Assembly (NCBI RefSeq): GCF_025628885.1
Contig: NZ_JAOTIF010000001.1
Span: 699,751 to 763,750, forward strand
Direction of reading: 5' to 3'
Source of the DNA: Paraflavisolibacter caeni
Lineage (GTDB): Bacteria; Bacteroidota; Bacteroidia; Chitinophagales; Chitinophagaceae
Length of the DNA stretch: 64,000 bases
Both the position numbers and the translations under genes were made by a program. Below are positions 25,768 through 37,561 of the stretch, in pieces (position 1 is the first letter of the stretch; each line of letters starts with the position of its first letter). The notes beneath the pieces were generated by a model, which was given only the letters and a program-made list of their open reading frames with translations, did no database searches and was not told the DNA's origin.

Positions 25768-28113
25768 TCACATTGCCTGTTGCCTGTTCCGTTTCAATCG
25801 CTTCCACCAGGGTGAGCGGTTAATGGCTTCCTGGGTAGCTGTTTGGTTTTTTGTTTGTGCATCTGTGACGGCAATGATACCCATATTTACAATATTTCGG
25901 ACAGAGCTGCCTAGTTGCAGTATATGCACTGGCTTATTCAGTCCTAACAAAATGGGGCCAATGGCGTCAGCCGCACCTAGCTCTTTTAATAAATTGTATG
26001 CAATGTTTCCAGATGCAAGGTTAGGAAAGATCATTGTATTGACATCCTTATCCACCAATTCACTGAAAGGATAGTTTTCTCTCATAAGTTCTTTGTTCAA
26101 AGCCGTACTTGCCTGCATTTCGCCGTCTACGATCAATGTAGGCATACGTTCTTTTACAATTTTCCTTGCATTGGCCACTAATTCTGCTTCCGGTGAATTG
26201 CTGCTGCCAAAGTTAGAATAGCTCAGCATGGCTATGCGTGGAATGATATTAAAGTTGCGCACTTCTCTAGCTGTCAACAATGTGATCTCTGCCAATTCTT
26301 CTGCTGTAGGATTAAAGTTTACTGTTGTGTCAGCTAAAAAAAGTGGTCCTTTCTTGGTAAGCATCAGGTACATGCCTGCAATCTTTTTTACGCCTTCATC
26401 CGTACCAATCACCTGAAGTGCAGGACGAATGGTGTCTGGATAATTTTTTGTCAGGCCGGAAATCATAGCATCAGCATCACCCATTTCTACCATCATGCAG
26501 CCGAAGTAGTTTCGGTCTTTCATGATCTTTTTAGCCTCATAATAATTAAAGCCCTTACGTTGCCGCTTTTGAAAGAATACTTCAGAATAGGCATTGCGTT
26601 TTTCTTCCATGGCATCGCTTCGCGGGTCAAAGATAGGAAGCCCTTCGAGGTCTATACCATTGGCTTGTGCAATAGTTTGTATTTTGGTTTCGTCGCCTAA
26701 CAAGATGGGGTATCCAATGCCTTCATCAATGATGATTTGCGCAGCTTTCAGGATCTTGGCGTTATCCGCTTCGGCAAACACAATTCTTTTGGGGTCTCTT
26801 CTTGCCTTGTTGCCTAATATGCCCATAACCTGGCTATCGAGGCCTAACCTGCGGTTCAAATCGGCTCGGTATTTCTCCCAATCATTAATTGGTTGCTGGG
26901 CAACACCACTATCCATGGCAGCTTTGGCAACCGCCGGAGCCACAGTCGCTAATAAACGAGGGTCTAGTGGCTTGGGGATAATATAATCAGGACCAAAAGT
27001 GATGGTTTTAGTATTATAGGCAAGGTTTACAATATCCGGCACTGGCGATTGGGCCATCTCGGCGAGAGCCTTTACAGCAGCCAGTTTCATTGGTTCATTA
27101 ATCTGTGTAGCCCGTACATCCAGTGCACCGCGGAAGATATAGGGGAAGCCTAATACATTATTTACCTGGTTAGGGTAATCACTCCGGCCAGTTGCCATAA
27201 TGATATCGTTACGGGCTGAAGTAGCGTCGTGCCAGCTTATCTCCGGGTCAGGGTTGGCCATTGCAAACACAATAGGGTTTTTGGCCATGCCTTTGATCAT
27301 ATCTGCAGTTACTACATTTCCTACACTCAGGCCCAAAAATACATCTGCGTTTTTCAATGCAGTGTTCAGCGTAAGTTCGGCACTTGCATTTGCAAATTTG
27401 AGTTTAAACGCTTCCAGGTCGGTGCGGCCACGATGTAAGGGACCTTTAATATCAAATACATAAAAGTTTTCGGGCAATGCACCTAAGGAAACATAAAGTT
27501 CCATACAAGCCATTGCCGCAGCTCCGGCTCCATTCACTACAAAGCAGACTTTGTCTATTTTCTTCTTTTGCAGTTGCAGGGCATTCAATAATGCAGCTGC
27601 ACTGATGATGGCTGTACCGTGCTGGTCGTCATGCATTACGGGGATTGTCAATTGTTCCCGCAAGGATTTTTCAATTACAAAACATTCGGGCGCCTTGATA
27701 TCTTCCAGATTAATGCCCCCAAAAGTCGGCTCCAGCGCTTTTACGATCTGTATAAATTTTTCAGGATCTTTTTCGTTGATCTCAATGTCAAACACGTCAA
27801 TGTCTGCAAAAATTTTAAACAATACACCCTTTCCTTCCATTACCGGTTTACTTGCTTCAGGGCCAATATCCCCCAGCCCCAGGACTGCCGTACCATTACT
27901 GATCACGGCTACCAGGTTGCTTTTTGCAGTGTATTTATAAACGGATTCTTTATTTGCGGCAATTTCTTTACACGGCTCTGCCACTCCTGGCGAGTAAGCT
28001 AAAGAAAGATCGCGTTGGGTTTTCGCTTCCTTTGTAGGCACTACTTCAATTTTACCAGGACGGTCTTTAGCGTGGTACCTCAGTGCTTCTTGTTTTCTTA
28101 AATTGTTTTGCAT
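25768..28113 (-). CDS. maeB: NADP-dependent malic enzyme with C-terminal phosphotransacetylase domain
   Basis: A 781-residue two-domain protein. Residues 1-430 are the malic enzyme, with SLAYSPGVAEPCKEI, VMHDDQHGTAIISAAAL (metal and substrate site) and the NADP loop VNGAGAAAMAC. Residues about 430-781 are a phosphotransacetylase-like domain (FAEADNAKILKAAQI) that in MaeB acts mainly in regulation by acetyl-CoA. It makes pyruvate and NADPH from malate. Length and domain order match E. coli MaeB. Confidence 0.96.
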   Translation of the reverse strand: MQNNLRKQEALRYHAKDRPGKIEVVPTKEAKTQRDLSLAYSPGVAEPCKEIAANKESVYKYTAKSNLVAVISNGTAVLGLGDIGPEASKPVMEGKGVLFKIFADIDVFDIEINEKDPEKFIQIVKALEPTFGGINLEDIKAPECFVIEKSLREQLTIPVMHDDQHGTAIISAAALLNALQLQKKKIDKVCFVVNGAGAAAMACMELYVSLGALPENFYVFDIKGPLHRGRTDLEAFKLKFANASAELTLNTALKNADVFLGLSVGNVVTADMIKGMAKNPIVFAMANPDPEISWHDATSARNDIIMATGRSDYPNQVNNVLGFPYIFRGALDVRATQINEPMKLAAVKALAEMAQSPVPDIVNLAYNTKTITFGPDYIIPKPLDPRLLATVAPAVAKAAMDSGVAQQPINDWEKYRADLNRRLGLDSQVMGILGNKARRDPKRIVFAEADNAKILKAAQIIIDEGIGYPILLGDETKIQTIAQANGIDLEGLPIFDPRSDAMEEKRNAYSEVFFQKRQRKGFNYYEAKKIMKDRNYFGCMMVEMGDADAMISGLTKNYPDTIRPALQVIGTDEGVKKIAGMYLMLTKKGPLFLADTTVNFNPTAEELAEITLLTAREVRNFNIIPRIAMLSYSNFGSSNSPEAELVANARKIVKERMPTLIVDGEMQASTALNKELMRENYPFSELVDKDVNTMIFPNLASGNIAYNLLKELGAADAIGPILLGLNKPVHILQLGSSVRNIVNMGIIAVTDAQTKNQTATQEAINRSPWWKRLKRNRQQAM

Positions 28114-28286
28114 ATAATATTGGTTAGAAATAAATGAGACATCTGCTCAAATCATTTCCCGTTTTAATGGCAGCTCGAATTTTAGCGCAAAATACAAACA
28201 GATTTCTGCAGCGAAAGATAAAACGTTTACGGGCACATTATGCAGCCATGGCATGTGTTTTGAAATAGTACATAAAACCCATTATT

Positions 28287-28946
28287 ATGGCAGAAAAGAA
28301 AACAACTAGCCAGAAACGCTCTACGACAGCAGGGCGCTCAGGTCAGTCGCAATCGACGAAAACATCAAGTTCAAGGAGTTCTTCAATCGGACGCTCCGGC
28401 AGTTCTAGTGCACGCTCCGGCAGTTCAAGCGGCCGTACTTCCAGTTCAACTTCAGGTGGCCGTTCTGCTGCATCAAGCGGACGTACTACAACTTCAAAAA
28501 GCAGCACGGGCACCAGACGTACAACCGGTGGTACCCCAAGTGAAAAAAGTACAAGAAGTGAATCCACCAGCAGGGGTACAAGTTCAAAACTCGGAACCAA
28601 ATCTTTAGCATCATCAAACAGGGGAAGTACCAGCAGAAACATTACATCAAAAACTTCTTCAACATCAGGACGGAGTTCCAGTGGCTCATCTGCAAGGGGC
28701 GCTTCTTCAAATGAAAGAAGTACAATAGCAGGAAGAGCAGGTTCTTCAAGCAGTAAAGCTTCATCAAGCGGCAGTAAAACATCTGCTTCAAACATGAGAG
28801 GCTCTTCAACCGGAAAAGGAAATATGCCAGGAAGTTCATCCTCAAGGAGTTCAACTTCAAGAAGTACTTCTTCCGGACGCAGTTCCTCTTCCAACAGAAG
28901 TTCTTCTTCAGGAAAGAACTCTGGTTCTAGAGGAAGGAATATGTAA
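28287..28946 (+). CDS. Ser/Arg/Gly/Thr-rich low-complexity protein
   Basis: A 219-residue protein composed almost only of Ser, Arg, Gly, Thr, Lys and Ala. It has no Cys, Trp, Tyr, Phe, His or Val. Short repeats such as SGSS, RSSS and SSGR fill it; two copies of a 15-base word (28391-28405 and 28412-28426) show repeat expansion with 21-base spacing. It begins MAEKKTTSQKRS without a signal peptide, so a cytosolic, nucleic-acid-binding disordered protein is the simplest idea, in the manner of basic histone-like tails. The opposite strand is also open for 183 codons, but this frame has the better start and a terminator. Confidence 0.65.
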   Translation: MAEKKTTSQKRSTTAGRSGQSQSTKTSSSRSSSIGRSGSSSARSGSSSGRTSSSTSGGRSAASSGRTTTSKSSTGTRRTTGGTPSEKSTRSESTSRGTSSKLGTKSLASSNRGSTSRNITSKTSSTSGRSSSGSSARGASSNERSTIAGRAGSSSSKASSSGSKTSASNMRGSSTGKGNMPGSSSSRSSTSRSTSSGRSSSSNRSSSSGKNSGSRGRNM

Positions 28947-28982
28947 TATTTAGTTTATAGTTGATGATTGAACTGACCATTA

Positions 28983-29027
28983 AAACCACTTTCCTGGTTT
29001 GCACTTACCGGATCAGGAAAGTGGTTT
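28983..29027. terminator. bidirectional terminator after the Ser/Arg-rich gene and the M20 gene
   Basis: A perfect 14-bp stem AAACCACTTTCCTG (28983-28996) pairs with 29014-29027 around a 17-base loop, with T runs on both sides. It lies between the convergent stops at 28946 and 29063. Confidence 0.85.
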
Positions 29028-29062
29028 CTTATTATCATCACACAGAATTAGTAACGACAAAC

Positions 29063-30241
29063 TTATTTTGCAGTAGCTCCAAAGGTTGCCATCATACCTA
29101 TTCCTATTTCAATAGCAGCTTCGTCTACGTTAAAAAGAGGGGTGTGAACACCTGCAGTAATACCTTTGGCTTTATTGGCTGTTCCTAGTCGGAAAAAGCA
29201 ACCCGGAATTTGTTGCGAGTAATAGCCAAAGTCTTCAGCTCCCATACGCATTTCAGTTTCTTGAACGTTTTCGGAACCCATGAAATCTTCTGCTATACTT
29301 TTAGCACGTTGGTACAGCTCTGCATTGTTGTATACGCATGGGTAGCCTACATCAATGTGAATATCGGCTTCACCGCCCATGGCTTGTACCAATTCAAGCG
29401 TTTGCTTTTTAATTAGTTCATGTGCTTTAAAACGCCATTCTTCGTCCATCGCTCTAAAAGTTCCCATTAATTTTACTTCAGTAGGAATTACATTAGTTGT
29501 AAATCCACCTTGGAAAGATGTAATAGATAAAACGGAAGGAGAGAAGGGGTTTACATTGCGGCTGATAATTTGTTGCAAGCTTACAACAAGATGAGAGGCA
29601 ATCAAAATAGGATCAGAAGTCAGGTGTGGGGTAGCCGCATGGCCGCCTTTTCCTTTGACAGTAATATAAATTTCATCAGCACTCGCCATTACCTTTCCTG
29701 CACGGAAACTGAGCAAGCCTACTTCGAGCTGTGGATTTACGTGCAACGCGAAAATGCTTTGAGGTTTAGGGTTTTCGAGTACACCTTCTTTAATCAGAAG
29801 ACTAGCACCTCCAGGGTTCTTTTCTTCACCAGGTTGAAATATCAATTTTACTGTTCCTTCCCATTGGTCTTTTGTTTGAGAAAGAATCTTAGCTGCACCT
29901 AACAGGCATGTCGTATGCACATCATGTCCGCAGGCATGCATGACGCCTGGATTTCGTGATTTATAAGGTACATCGTTTTGTTCAGTGATTGGCAAAGCAT
30001 CCAGGTCAGCTCTTAACGCTACAATCCTGGATTGTGGGTTTTTCCCACCTATAATGCCAACAACTCCTGTGGTCGATTTGATTTCAAAAGGAATATTGTA
30101 TTCTTTTAGCTTTTGCTGAACGAGTTGAGAAGTTTCAAATTCCTGGTAGCTCAGTTCCGGATGAGCATGCAGGTAACGTCTTATATCAATGAATTCAGCC
30201 GTATATTGTTTTGCTAATTCTTTAATTTTCTGAATAACCAT
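29063..30241 (-). CDS. M20 family amidohydrolase (N-acyl-L-amino acid amidohydrolase type)
   Basis: A 392-residue metallopeptidase-fold hydrolase. Metal-site motifs are HACGHDVHTTCLLG and QPGEEKNPGGA; the C-terminal MGAEDFGYYSQQIPG supplies another ligand. The dimerisation lid domain lies near residues 185-300. The family removes acyl groups from amino acids or indole-3-acetyl conjugates; the acyl substrate is not predictable. It is separate from the argE-like gene at 52557 and belongs to a different M20 subgroup. Confidence 0.9.
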   Translation of the reverse strand: MVIQKIKELAKQYTAEFIDIRRYLHAHPELSYQEFETSQLVQQKLKEYNIPFEIKSTTGVVGIIGGKNPQSRIVALRADLDALPITEQNDVPYKSRNPGVMHACGHDVHTTCLLGAAKILSQTKDQWEGTVKLIFQPGEEKNPGGASLLIKEGVLENPKPQSIFALHVNPQLEVGLLSFRAGKVMASADEIYITVKGKGGHAATPHLTSDPILIASHLVVSLQQIISRNVNPFSPSVLSITSFQGGFTTNVIPTEVKLMGTFRAMDEEWRFKAHELIKKQTLELVQAMGGEADIHIDVGYPCVYNNAELYQRAKSIAEDFMGSENVQETEMRMGAEDFGYYSQQIPGCFFRLGTANKAKGITAGVHTPLFNVDEAAIEIGIGMMATFGATAK

Positions 30242-30342
30242 AAGCAGTAATCAATTAATTAAATTAAGTTGAAACCCAGAGAATACGTCATTAAATTTTG
30301 ATTTACAGCTTCAATAATGCAGATCAATGATTCAATACCGTT

Positions 30343-30795
30343 TTATTGATCCTGTTCCTCGTTATCATCCTTCACAGGTTTCACTTCAATGACATCATTT
30401 ACAATAAAAACCCCTTTAGGAAACATCGACTTCATTTGCTGCTGGTAACGCACTGCTTCGTCTCTGGTTTTAAAGTTGCCTGCTTTTAATCGGAAAAAAG
30501 GCGACTGGTAAGCAAGATAAGCTTTCAATTCAGGGAAATACGTGTAAACCTTTGTTTTAGCAGCAATGGCTTCATCGCGTTTACTGGTATTCATCACCAG
30601 CAAACGATAGCCACGCATGGTGCTCCCATACATTTTTTTTGATGCAACATTGATACTGGTTTGTTTCTTTACCAGCAAATCAATGCGTGAATCCTTGTGC
30701 ACAATGACAGACGAAGCGGTACGGAAGGCTGAATCATTTTGTGCAAAACCAGTAGTTCCGGCAAGCACCAAAACAAGCCATAAGAAATATTTCAT
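30343..30795 (-). CDS. SPOR domain-containing secreted protein
   Basis: A 150-residue protein with a signal peptide MKYFLWLVLVLAGTTGFAQ. A SPOR domain follows from about residue 62: GYRLLVMNTSKRDEA, then YFPELKAYLAYQSPFFRLKAGNF. SPOR domains bind denuded peptidoglycan, often at division sites. The acidic tail ends DDNEEQDQ. The gene stands alone. Confidence 0.82.
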   Translation of the reverse strand: MKYFLWLVLVLAGTTGFAQNDSAFRTASSVIVHKDSRIDLLVKKQTSINVASKKMYGSTMRGYRLLVMNTSKRDEAIAAKTKVYTYFPELKAYLAYQSPFFRLKAGNFKTRDEAVRYQQQMKSMFPKGVFIVNDVIEVKPVKDDNEEQDQ

Positions 30796-30820
30796 CTTTT
30801 CATTTTTGTAATATTAAAAC

Positions 30821-30828
30821 CAAAAATA
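30821..30828 (-). promoter_or_regulatory. -7 box of the SPOR gene
   Basis: Reads TATTTTTG on the minus strand, a perfect TAnnTTTG, about 26 bases before the ATG at 30795. No clear TTG element is visible upstream. Confidence 0.45.
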
Positions 30829-30851
30829 GTTCCAGCATTGTTGCTATAAAG

Positions 30852-31523
30852 TTAATAGCCTGCACCTGCTACACTTTCGCCCTTGGCGATGGCAACGCTG
30901 GCACTACAGCCCAATCGGGTGGCGCCGGCATCCAATAAGCTTTTGGCAAATTCATAATTCCGGATACCTCCGCTGGCTTTTATTTCTATTTGAGACGGTA
31001 AATGCTGACGCATCAGTTGCACCGCTTCCACTGTTGCCCCTTTATCTGCATATCCGGTTGATGTCTTCATAAACTGTACAGGATATTTTTGGTATAGCTC
31101 GCAGCAGGTAACAATTTCATCATCTGTTAAAATGCCACTTTCAATAATGAGTTTCAGTAAAACCGATCTACCGGCAATCTGTTGCGTGATTGCATTTATT
31201 TCTTTCTCCAGGTAATCAAGATCCTTGTTTTTCAAAGCTACAATGTTGATGACCATATCCAGTTCATGAGCGCCATCTTCAATAGCCTGTTTCACTTCGG
31301 CGACTTTTGCAGTGTAGTGACTGTAGCCGAAAGGAAAACCGATCACTGTGGCAACTTTAACCTGGGAACCAGAGATCAATCGAGCCGCATCTTTAATGAA
31401 ATAAGGAGGCACGCATACCGAGGCGAAACCGTATTCTGTGGCTTCCACACAAAGTTTTTCAATTTCTGCCAGTGTCGTATTGGGCTTTAAAATAGTGTGG
31501 TCAATGTATTTTGCGATCGTCAT
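30852..31523 (-). CDS. deoC: deoxyribose-phosphate aldolase
   Basis: A 223-residue class I aldolase that splits 2-deoxyribose-5-phosphate into glyceraldehyde-3-phosphate and acetaldehyde in deoxynucleoside catabolism. The Schiff-base Lys is in FMKTSTGYADKGAT; the second Lys and phosphate loop are in EIKASGGIRN. I chose the ATG at 31523 (MTIAKYIDHTILKPN) since it gives the usual family start; an upstream ATG at 31544 would add seven residues. Confidence 0.95.
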   Translation of the reverse strand: MTIAKYIDHTILKPNTTLAEIEKLCVEATEYGFASVCVPPYFIKDAARLISGSQVKVATVIGFPFGYSHYTAKVAEVKQAIEDGAHELDMVINIVALKNKDLDYLEKEINAITQQIAGRSVLLKLIIESGILTDDEIVTCCELYQKYPVQFMKTSTGYADKGATVEAVQLMRQHLPSQIEIKASGGIRNYEFAKSLLDAGATRLGCSASVAIAKGESVAGAGY

Positions 31524-31550
31524 GGCGTTAAAAATAATTGGCAAACTTCA

Positions 31551-31584
31551 ATAAAAAATGCCGCAAAACAGCGGCATTTTTTAT
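31551..31584. terminator. intrinsic terminator between deoC and secA
   Basis: Perfect 14-bp inverted repeat, ATAAAAAATGCCGC (31551-31564) with 31571-31584, 6-base loop. The A/T flanks give a T run in both directions. Both neighbouring genes are on the minus strand, so it mainly ends the secA transcript before deoC. Confidence 0.9.
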
Positions 31585-31603
31585 TTTCTGAATGATCATT
31601 TTA

Positions 31604-34927
<3,324 letters not shown>

Positions 34928-35035
34928 AATAAATAATTAAAATATAAAATCTAAAGTCGGACAGGTTTTTAACTGTCCGGATTCCTTGTCAAAAAAGATG
35001 CTGAACTTGGATCAAAGCCATTTTGACAGAAAGTT

Positions 35036-35043
35036 CAAAGATA
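35036..35043 (-). promoter_or_regulatory. -7 box of the secA promoter
   Basis: Reads TATCTTTG on the minus strand, a perfect TAnnTTTG, 109 bases before the secA ATG. The leader between them includes a stretch with GTCCGG/CCGGAC-like complementarity (34956-34981), which could fold. Confidence 0.55.
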
Positions 35044-35152
35044 ATTGAAATTGGGAATGCTGTTTACAGCTATAGGGAAACCTTAACCTGCTATCAGGGT
35101 ATTTGTTTTGTTTTATACCAATCTGGCTGGATATTATCTGTAATTTACCTGT

Positions 35153-35833
35153 ATGAAAGGATTTTGTTTCGTTATGGCGGGATTGATCCTGGCTTCATGT
35201 ACCGATGACGATGTGGTTAAAATAAATAGGAATGAGCCGGGGATATATGCTCATTATGATATAAGGGCAGAGGAGGGGAGTGAAATGGCCACCTGTGTTG
35301 TTCGGTTATTTGGAAATCAAACAATGAAAAATGCACTCACCCTTGAAGAACCGTCGAAAATAGAATTAGACGGACATGCCATGAAATTGGATAGTAGCCG
35401 GTATTTGGGTCCTTATTATGAACTGCAAAATCCCGTATCAGAATTTGAAGGGCAGCATGCCTTAACGTTTACTAGCACCGATAATAAAAAACATAAAGAA
35501 GATTTTGAGTTTCACTCAATGTCACTGTTAACGGATTTTAGTGGGCCGGTTTCAAAAGCAGGTGATCTTGTTTTGCTGCTGGAAGGCTTACTGCCAGAAG
35601 ATGTGGTCAGGGTGGTTGTGATGGATACCGCCTTCAAAAGCAATGGCATCAATCAATTGGAAGCTGTTAAAAACGGGAAACTTATTATTAAAAAAAGTTC
35701 TCTGCAAACTTTAAAGAGCGGGCCGGTAGTTCTTGAAATTTCCAGGGAATCAGAAAGCGAACTACGTTCCGGGATACAGGGAACCCTTTCAATAACTTAT
35801 AGTTTAAGACGAGACTTGGTGTTAAAGGACTGA
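35153..35833 (+). CDS. hypothetical lipoprotein
   Basis: A 226-residue protein. It begins MKGFCFVMAGLILASC with lipobox LASC (Cys16) followed by TDDD, acidic residues right after the lipidated Cys. The remainder is mostly beta-strand, with no enzyme motif. It is divergent from secA. I do not recognise a family. Confidence 0.75.
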   Translation: MKGFCFVMAGLILASCTDDDVVKINRNEPGIYAHYDIRAEEGSEMATCVVRLFGNQTMKNALTLEEPSKIELDGHAMKLDSSRYLGPYYELQNPVSEFEGQHALTFTSTDNKKHKEDFEFHSMSLLTDFSGPVSKAGDLVLLLEGLLPEDVVRVVVMDTAFKSNGINQLEAVKNGKLIIKKSSLQTLKSGPVVLEISRESESELRSGIQGTLSITYSLRRDLVLKD

Positions 35834-35929
35834 GGACTTCATAAAAAGATGTCCTGAAAAATAAACATGTTTTTTATACATATGTGCGCTGGTCATGGAA
35901 GACTGACTTGTGCTTGATAAAATTAACTC

Positions 35930-35961
35930 TTGGTTCCATACAACATTACTTGATAATTTCG
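35930..35961 (+). promoter_or_regulatory. probable promoter of the epimerase gene
   Basis: TTG at 35930-35932 and TAATTTCG at 35954-35961 with a 21-base spacer fit the Bacteroidetes TTG-N(17-23)-TAnnTTTG promoter with one change. It lies 25 bases before the ATG. Confidence 0.5.
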
Positions 35962-35986
35962 CGCCTCAAGAATTAAAAAATATATA

Positions 35987-37054
35987 ATGAAAATTCTGGT
36001 AACTGGTGCTGCTGGTTTTATTGGGTTTCATCTGGTGAAAAAGTTGCTGACAGAAGGGCATAGAGTCGTTGGTCTGGATAATATTAATGATTATTATGAT
36101 GTTGGATTAAAGTTCGGCCGTTTACAGGAACTTGGGATCAATCAACAGGAAATTGAACCTGATACGCTGATCCAAAGCACAAAAAGTGATGGTTTTTCAT
36201 TTATTAAGGCTAATCTGGAAGATGGAGATATTTTATCGAAGCTCTTTAATGAAAGCCATTTCGATGTTGTTTGCCACTTAGCAGCACAGGCAGGTGTTCG
36301 GTACAGTATAGAGAATCCTTTGGCATATATTAATAGTAATGTTGTTGGTTTTACCAATATACTTGAGTGCTGTAAAAGTTACCCGGTAAAACATTTGGTT
36401 TATGCCAGCAGTTCAAGTGTTTATGGTTTAAATGCCCAGATCCCTTTTGCAACAGACCAACACACAGACCATCCTGTTTCATTATATGCGGCCACTAAAA
36501 AAAGCAATGAATTATTGGCGCATGTTTATAGTCACCTTTATAAAATTCCTACAACTGGCTTGAGGTTTTTTACCGTTTATGGTCCGTGGGGCCGGCCAGA
36601 TATGGCTTATTTTTCTTTTACAAATGCCATTTTGGACGGTAAGCCAATAAAAGTTTTTAATGGTGGCGAAATGAGGCGAGATTTTACCTATGTTGACGAT
36701 GTCGTGGAAGGTGTTGCTAAAGTGCTGTTTCAACCAGCATCGTCTGACCCCGGATGGATGGATACCAATCCCTCGCCCGATAGTTCAAAAGCCCCCTATC
36801 GTATTTATAATATAGGTAATCACAAGCCTGTTAACTTGCTTTACTTTATTAATTTATTAGAGAAAGAGCTAGGTGTGGAAGCTGAAAAACAAATGATGCC
36901 AATGCAGCCCGGTGATGTTCATGTTACCTATGCAGATGTTTCTGCGTTGGAAAATGATTTTCATTACCATCCGTCTACGCTTATTGAAGATGGCATCAGG
37001 CAATTTGTTGCCTGGTATAAAGAATATTATAAAGTCCCGGTCAAGTTTCAATAA
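35987..37054 (+). CDS. NAD-dependent epimerase, UDP-glucuronate 4-epimerase type
   Basis: A 355-residue short-chain dehydrogenase of the extended class. The NAD loop GAAGFIGFHLVKKL is at residues 7-20. The catalytic pair appears as YASSSSVYG and the Tyr-Lys of YAATKKSNE. FFTVYGPWGRPDMAYFSFT is typical of UDP-glucuronate / UDP-glucose epimerases that feed capsule and lipopolysaccharide. It is followed after 9 bases by the HsdR-N-like gene. Confidence 0.92.
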   Translation: MKILVTGAAGFIGFHLVKKLLTEGHRVVGLDNINDYYDVGLKFGRLQELGINQQEIEPDTLIQSTKSDGFSFIKANLEDGDILSKLFNESHFDVVCHLAAQAGVRYSIENPLAYINSNVVGFTNILECCKSYPVKHLVYASSSSVYGLNAQIPFATDQHTDHPVSLYAATKKSNELLAHVYSHLYKIPTTGLRFFTVYGPWGRPDMAYFSFTNAILDGKPIKVFNGGEMRRDFTYVDDVVEGVAKVLFQPASSDPGWMDTNPSPDSSKAPYRIYNIGNHKPVNLLYFINLLEKELGVEAEKQMMPMQPGDVHVTYADVSALENDFHYHPSTLIEDGIRQFVAWYKEYYKVPVKFQ

Positions 37055-37063
37055 GTTTGGTCC

Positions 37064-37501
37064 ATGATTCATGTTGAATACCCTGAACCACAGTTTAATA
37101 TCAGGGAAGAGGAGCAGAAGCACTTCATATTTGATGCCATCCGCAAAGTATGGCTTCAGCTTACAGAAGAAGAGTGGGTACGGCAAAACTTTGTAAACTA
37201 TTTGATCAAGGTACTGGGTTATCCATCCACATTGATTGCATTAGAAAAAGAGGTTTCTTTGAATAACCTCAGAAAAAGATTCGACATACTTATATATAAT
37301 AAGGCATTTGTGCCATGGCTGATGGTAGAGTGTAAAGCCCCAGAAGTGCCGTTAAGTGCAGCAGTCCTGGAACAAGTGTTGCGCTACAACATCAGTGTTC
37401 CGGTGGAGTATCTGGTCATAACGAATGGCACTACTACAAGAGGGTGGCAAAAACAAGAAGGGAAATTGATTGAGTTGGATCATTTGCCAGCCTGGCAATG
37501 A
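37064..37501 (+). CDS. HsdR N-terminal-like (PD-(D/E)XK) stand-alone protein
   Basis: A 145-residue protein corresponding to the nuclease domain of type I restriction subunit R, without helicase parts. The nuclease triad is visible as Asp74 (RFDILIYN) and Glu89-x-Lys91 (LMVECKAP); a preceding Glu sits in the helix at about 62-64. Stand-alone versions are widespread in Bacteroidetes and are not part of a restriction system. No hsdM or hsdS is nearby. It is close-packed between the epimerase and the MoeB-like gene. The role is unknown; DNA repair is a guess. Confidence 0.82.
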   Translation: MIHVEYPEPQFNIREEEQKHFIFDAIRKVWLQLTEEEWVRQNFVNYLIKVLGYPSTLIALEKEVSLNNLRKRFDILIYNKAFVPWLMVECKAPEVPLSAAVLEQVLRYNISVPVEYLVITNGTTTRGWQKQEGKLIELDHLPAWQ

Positions 37502-37561
37502 GGTATTGTTTCAAAAACCAGCAATTGATGTTAATAGACTTCAAAATCAAAATGGTCAATT

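Noticed and set aside
28343..28894. 183-codon ORF on the minus strand, Glu/Leu-rich
   Set aside because: It is the mirror of the Ser/Arg-rich gene; the Ser/Arg codon pattern opens the opposite frame. It has no signal, domain or terminator of its own.
37064..37501. Type I restriction-modification locus
   Set aside because: Only the nuclease-like domain is present; no hsdM, hsdS or helicase part. It is a stand-alone family.
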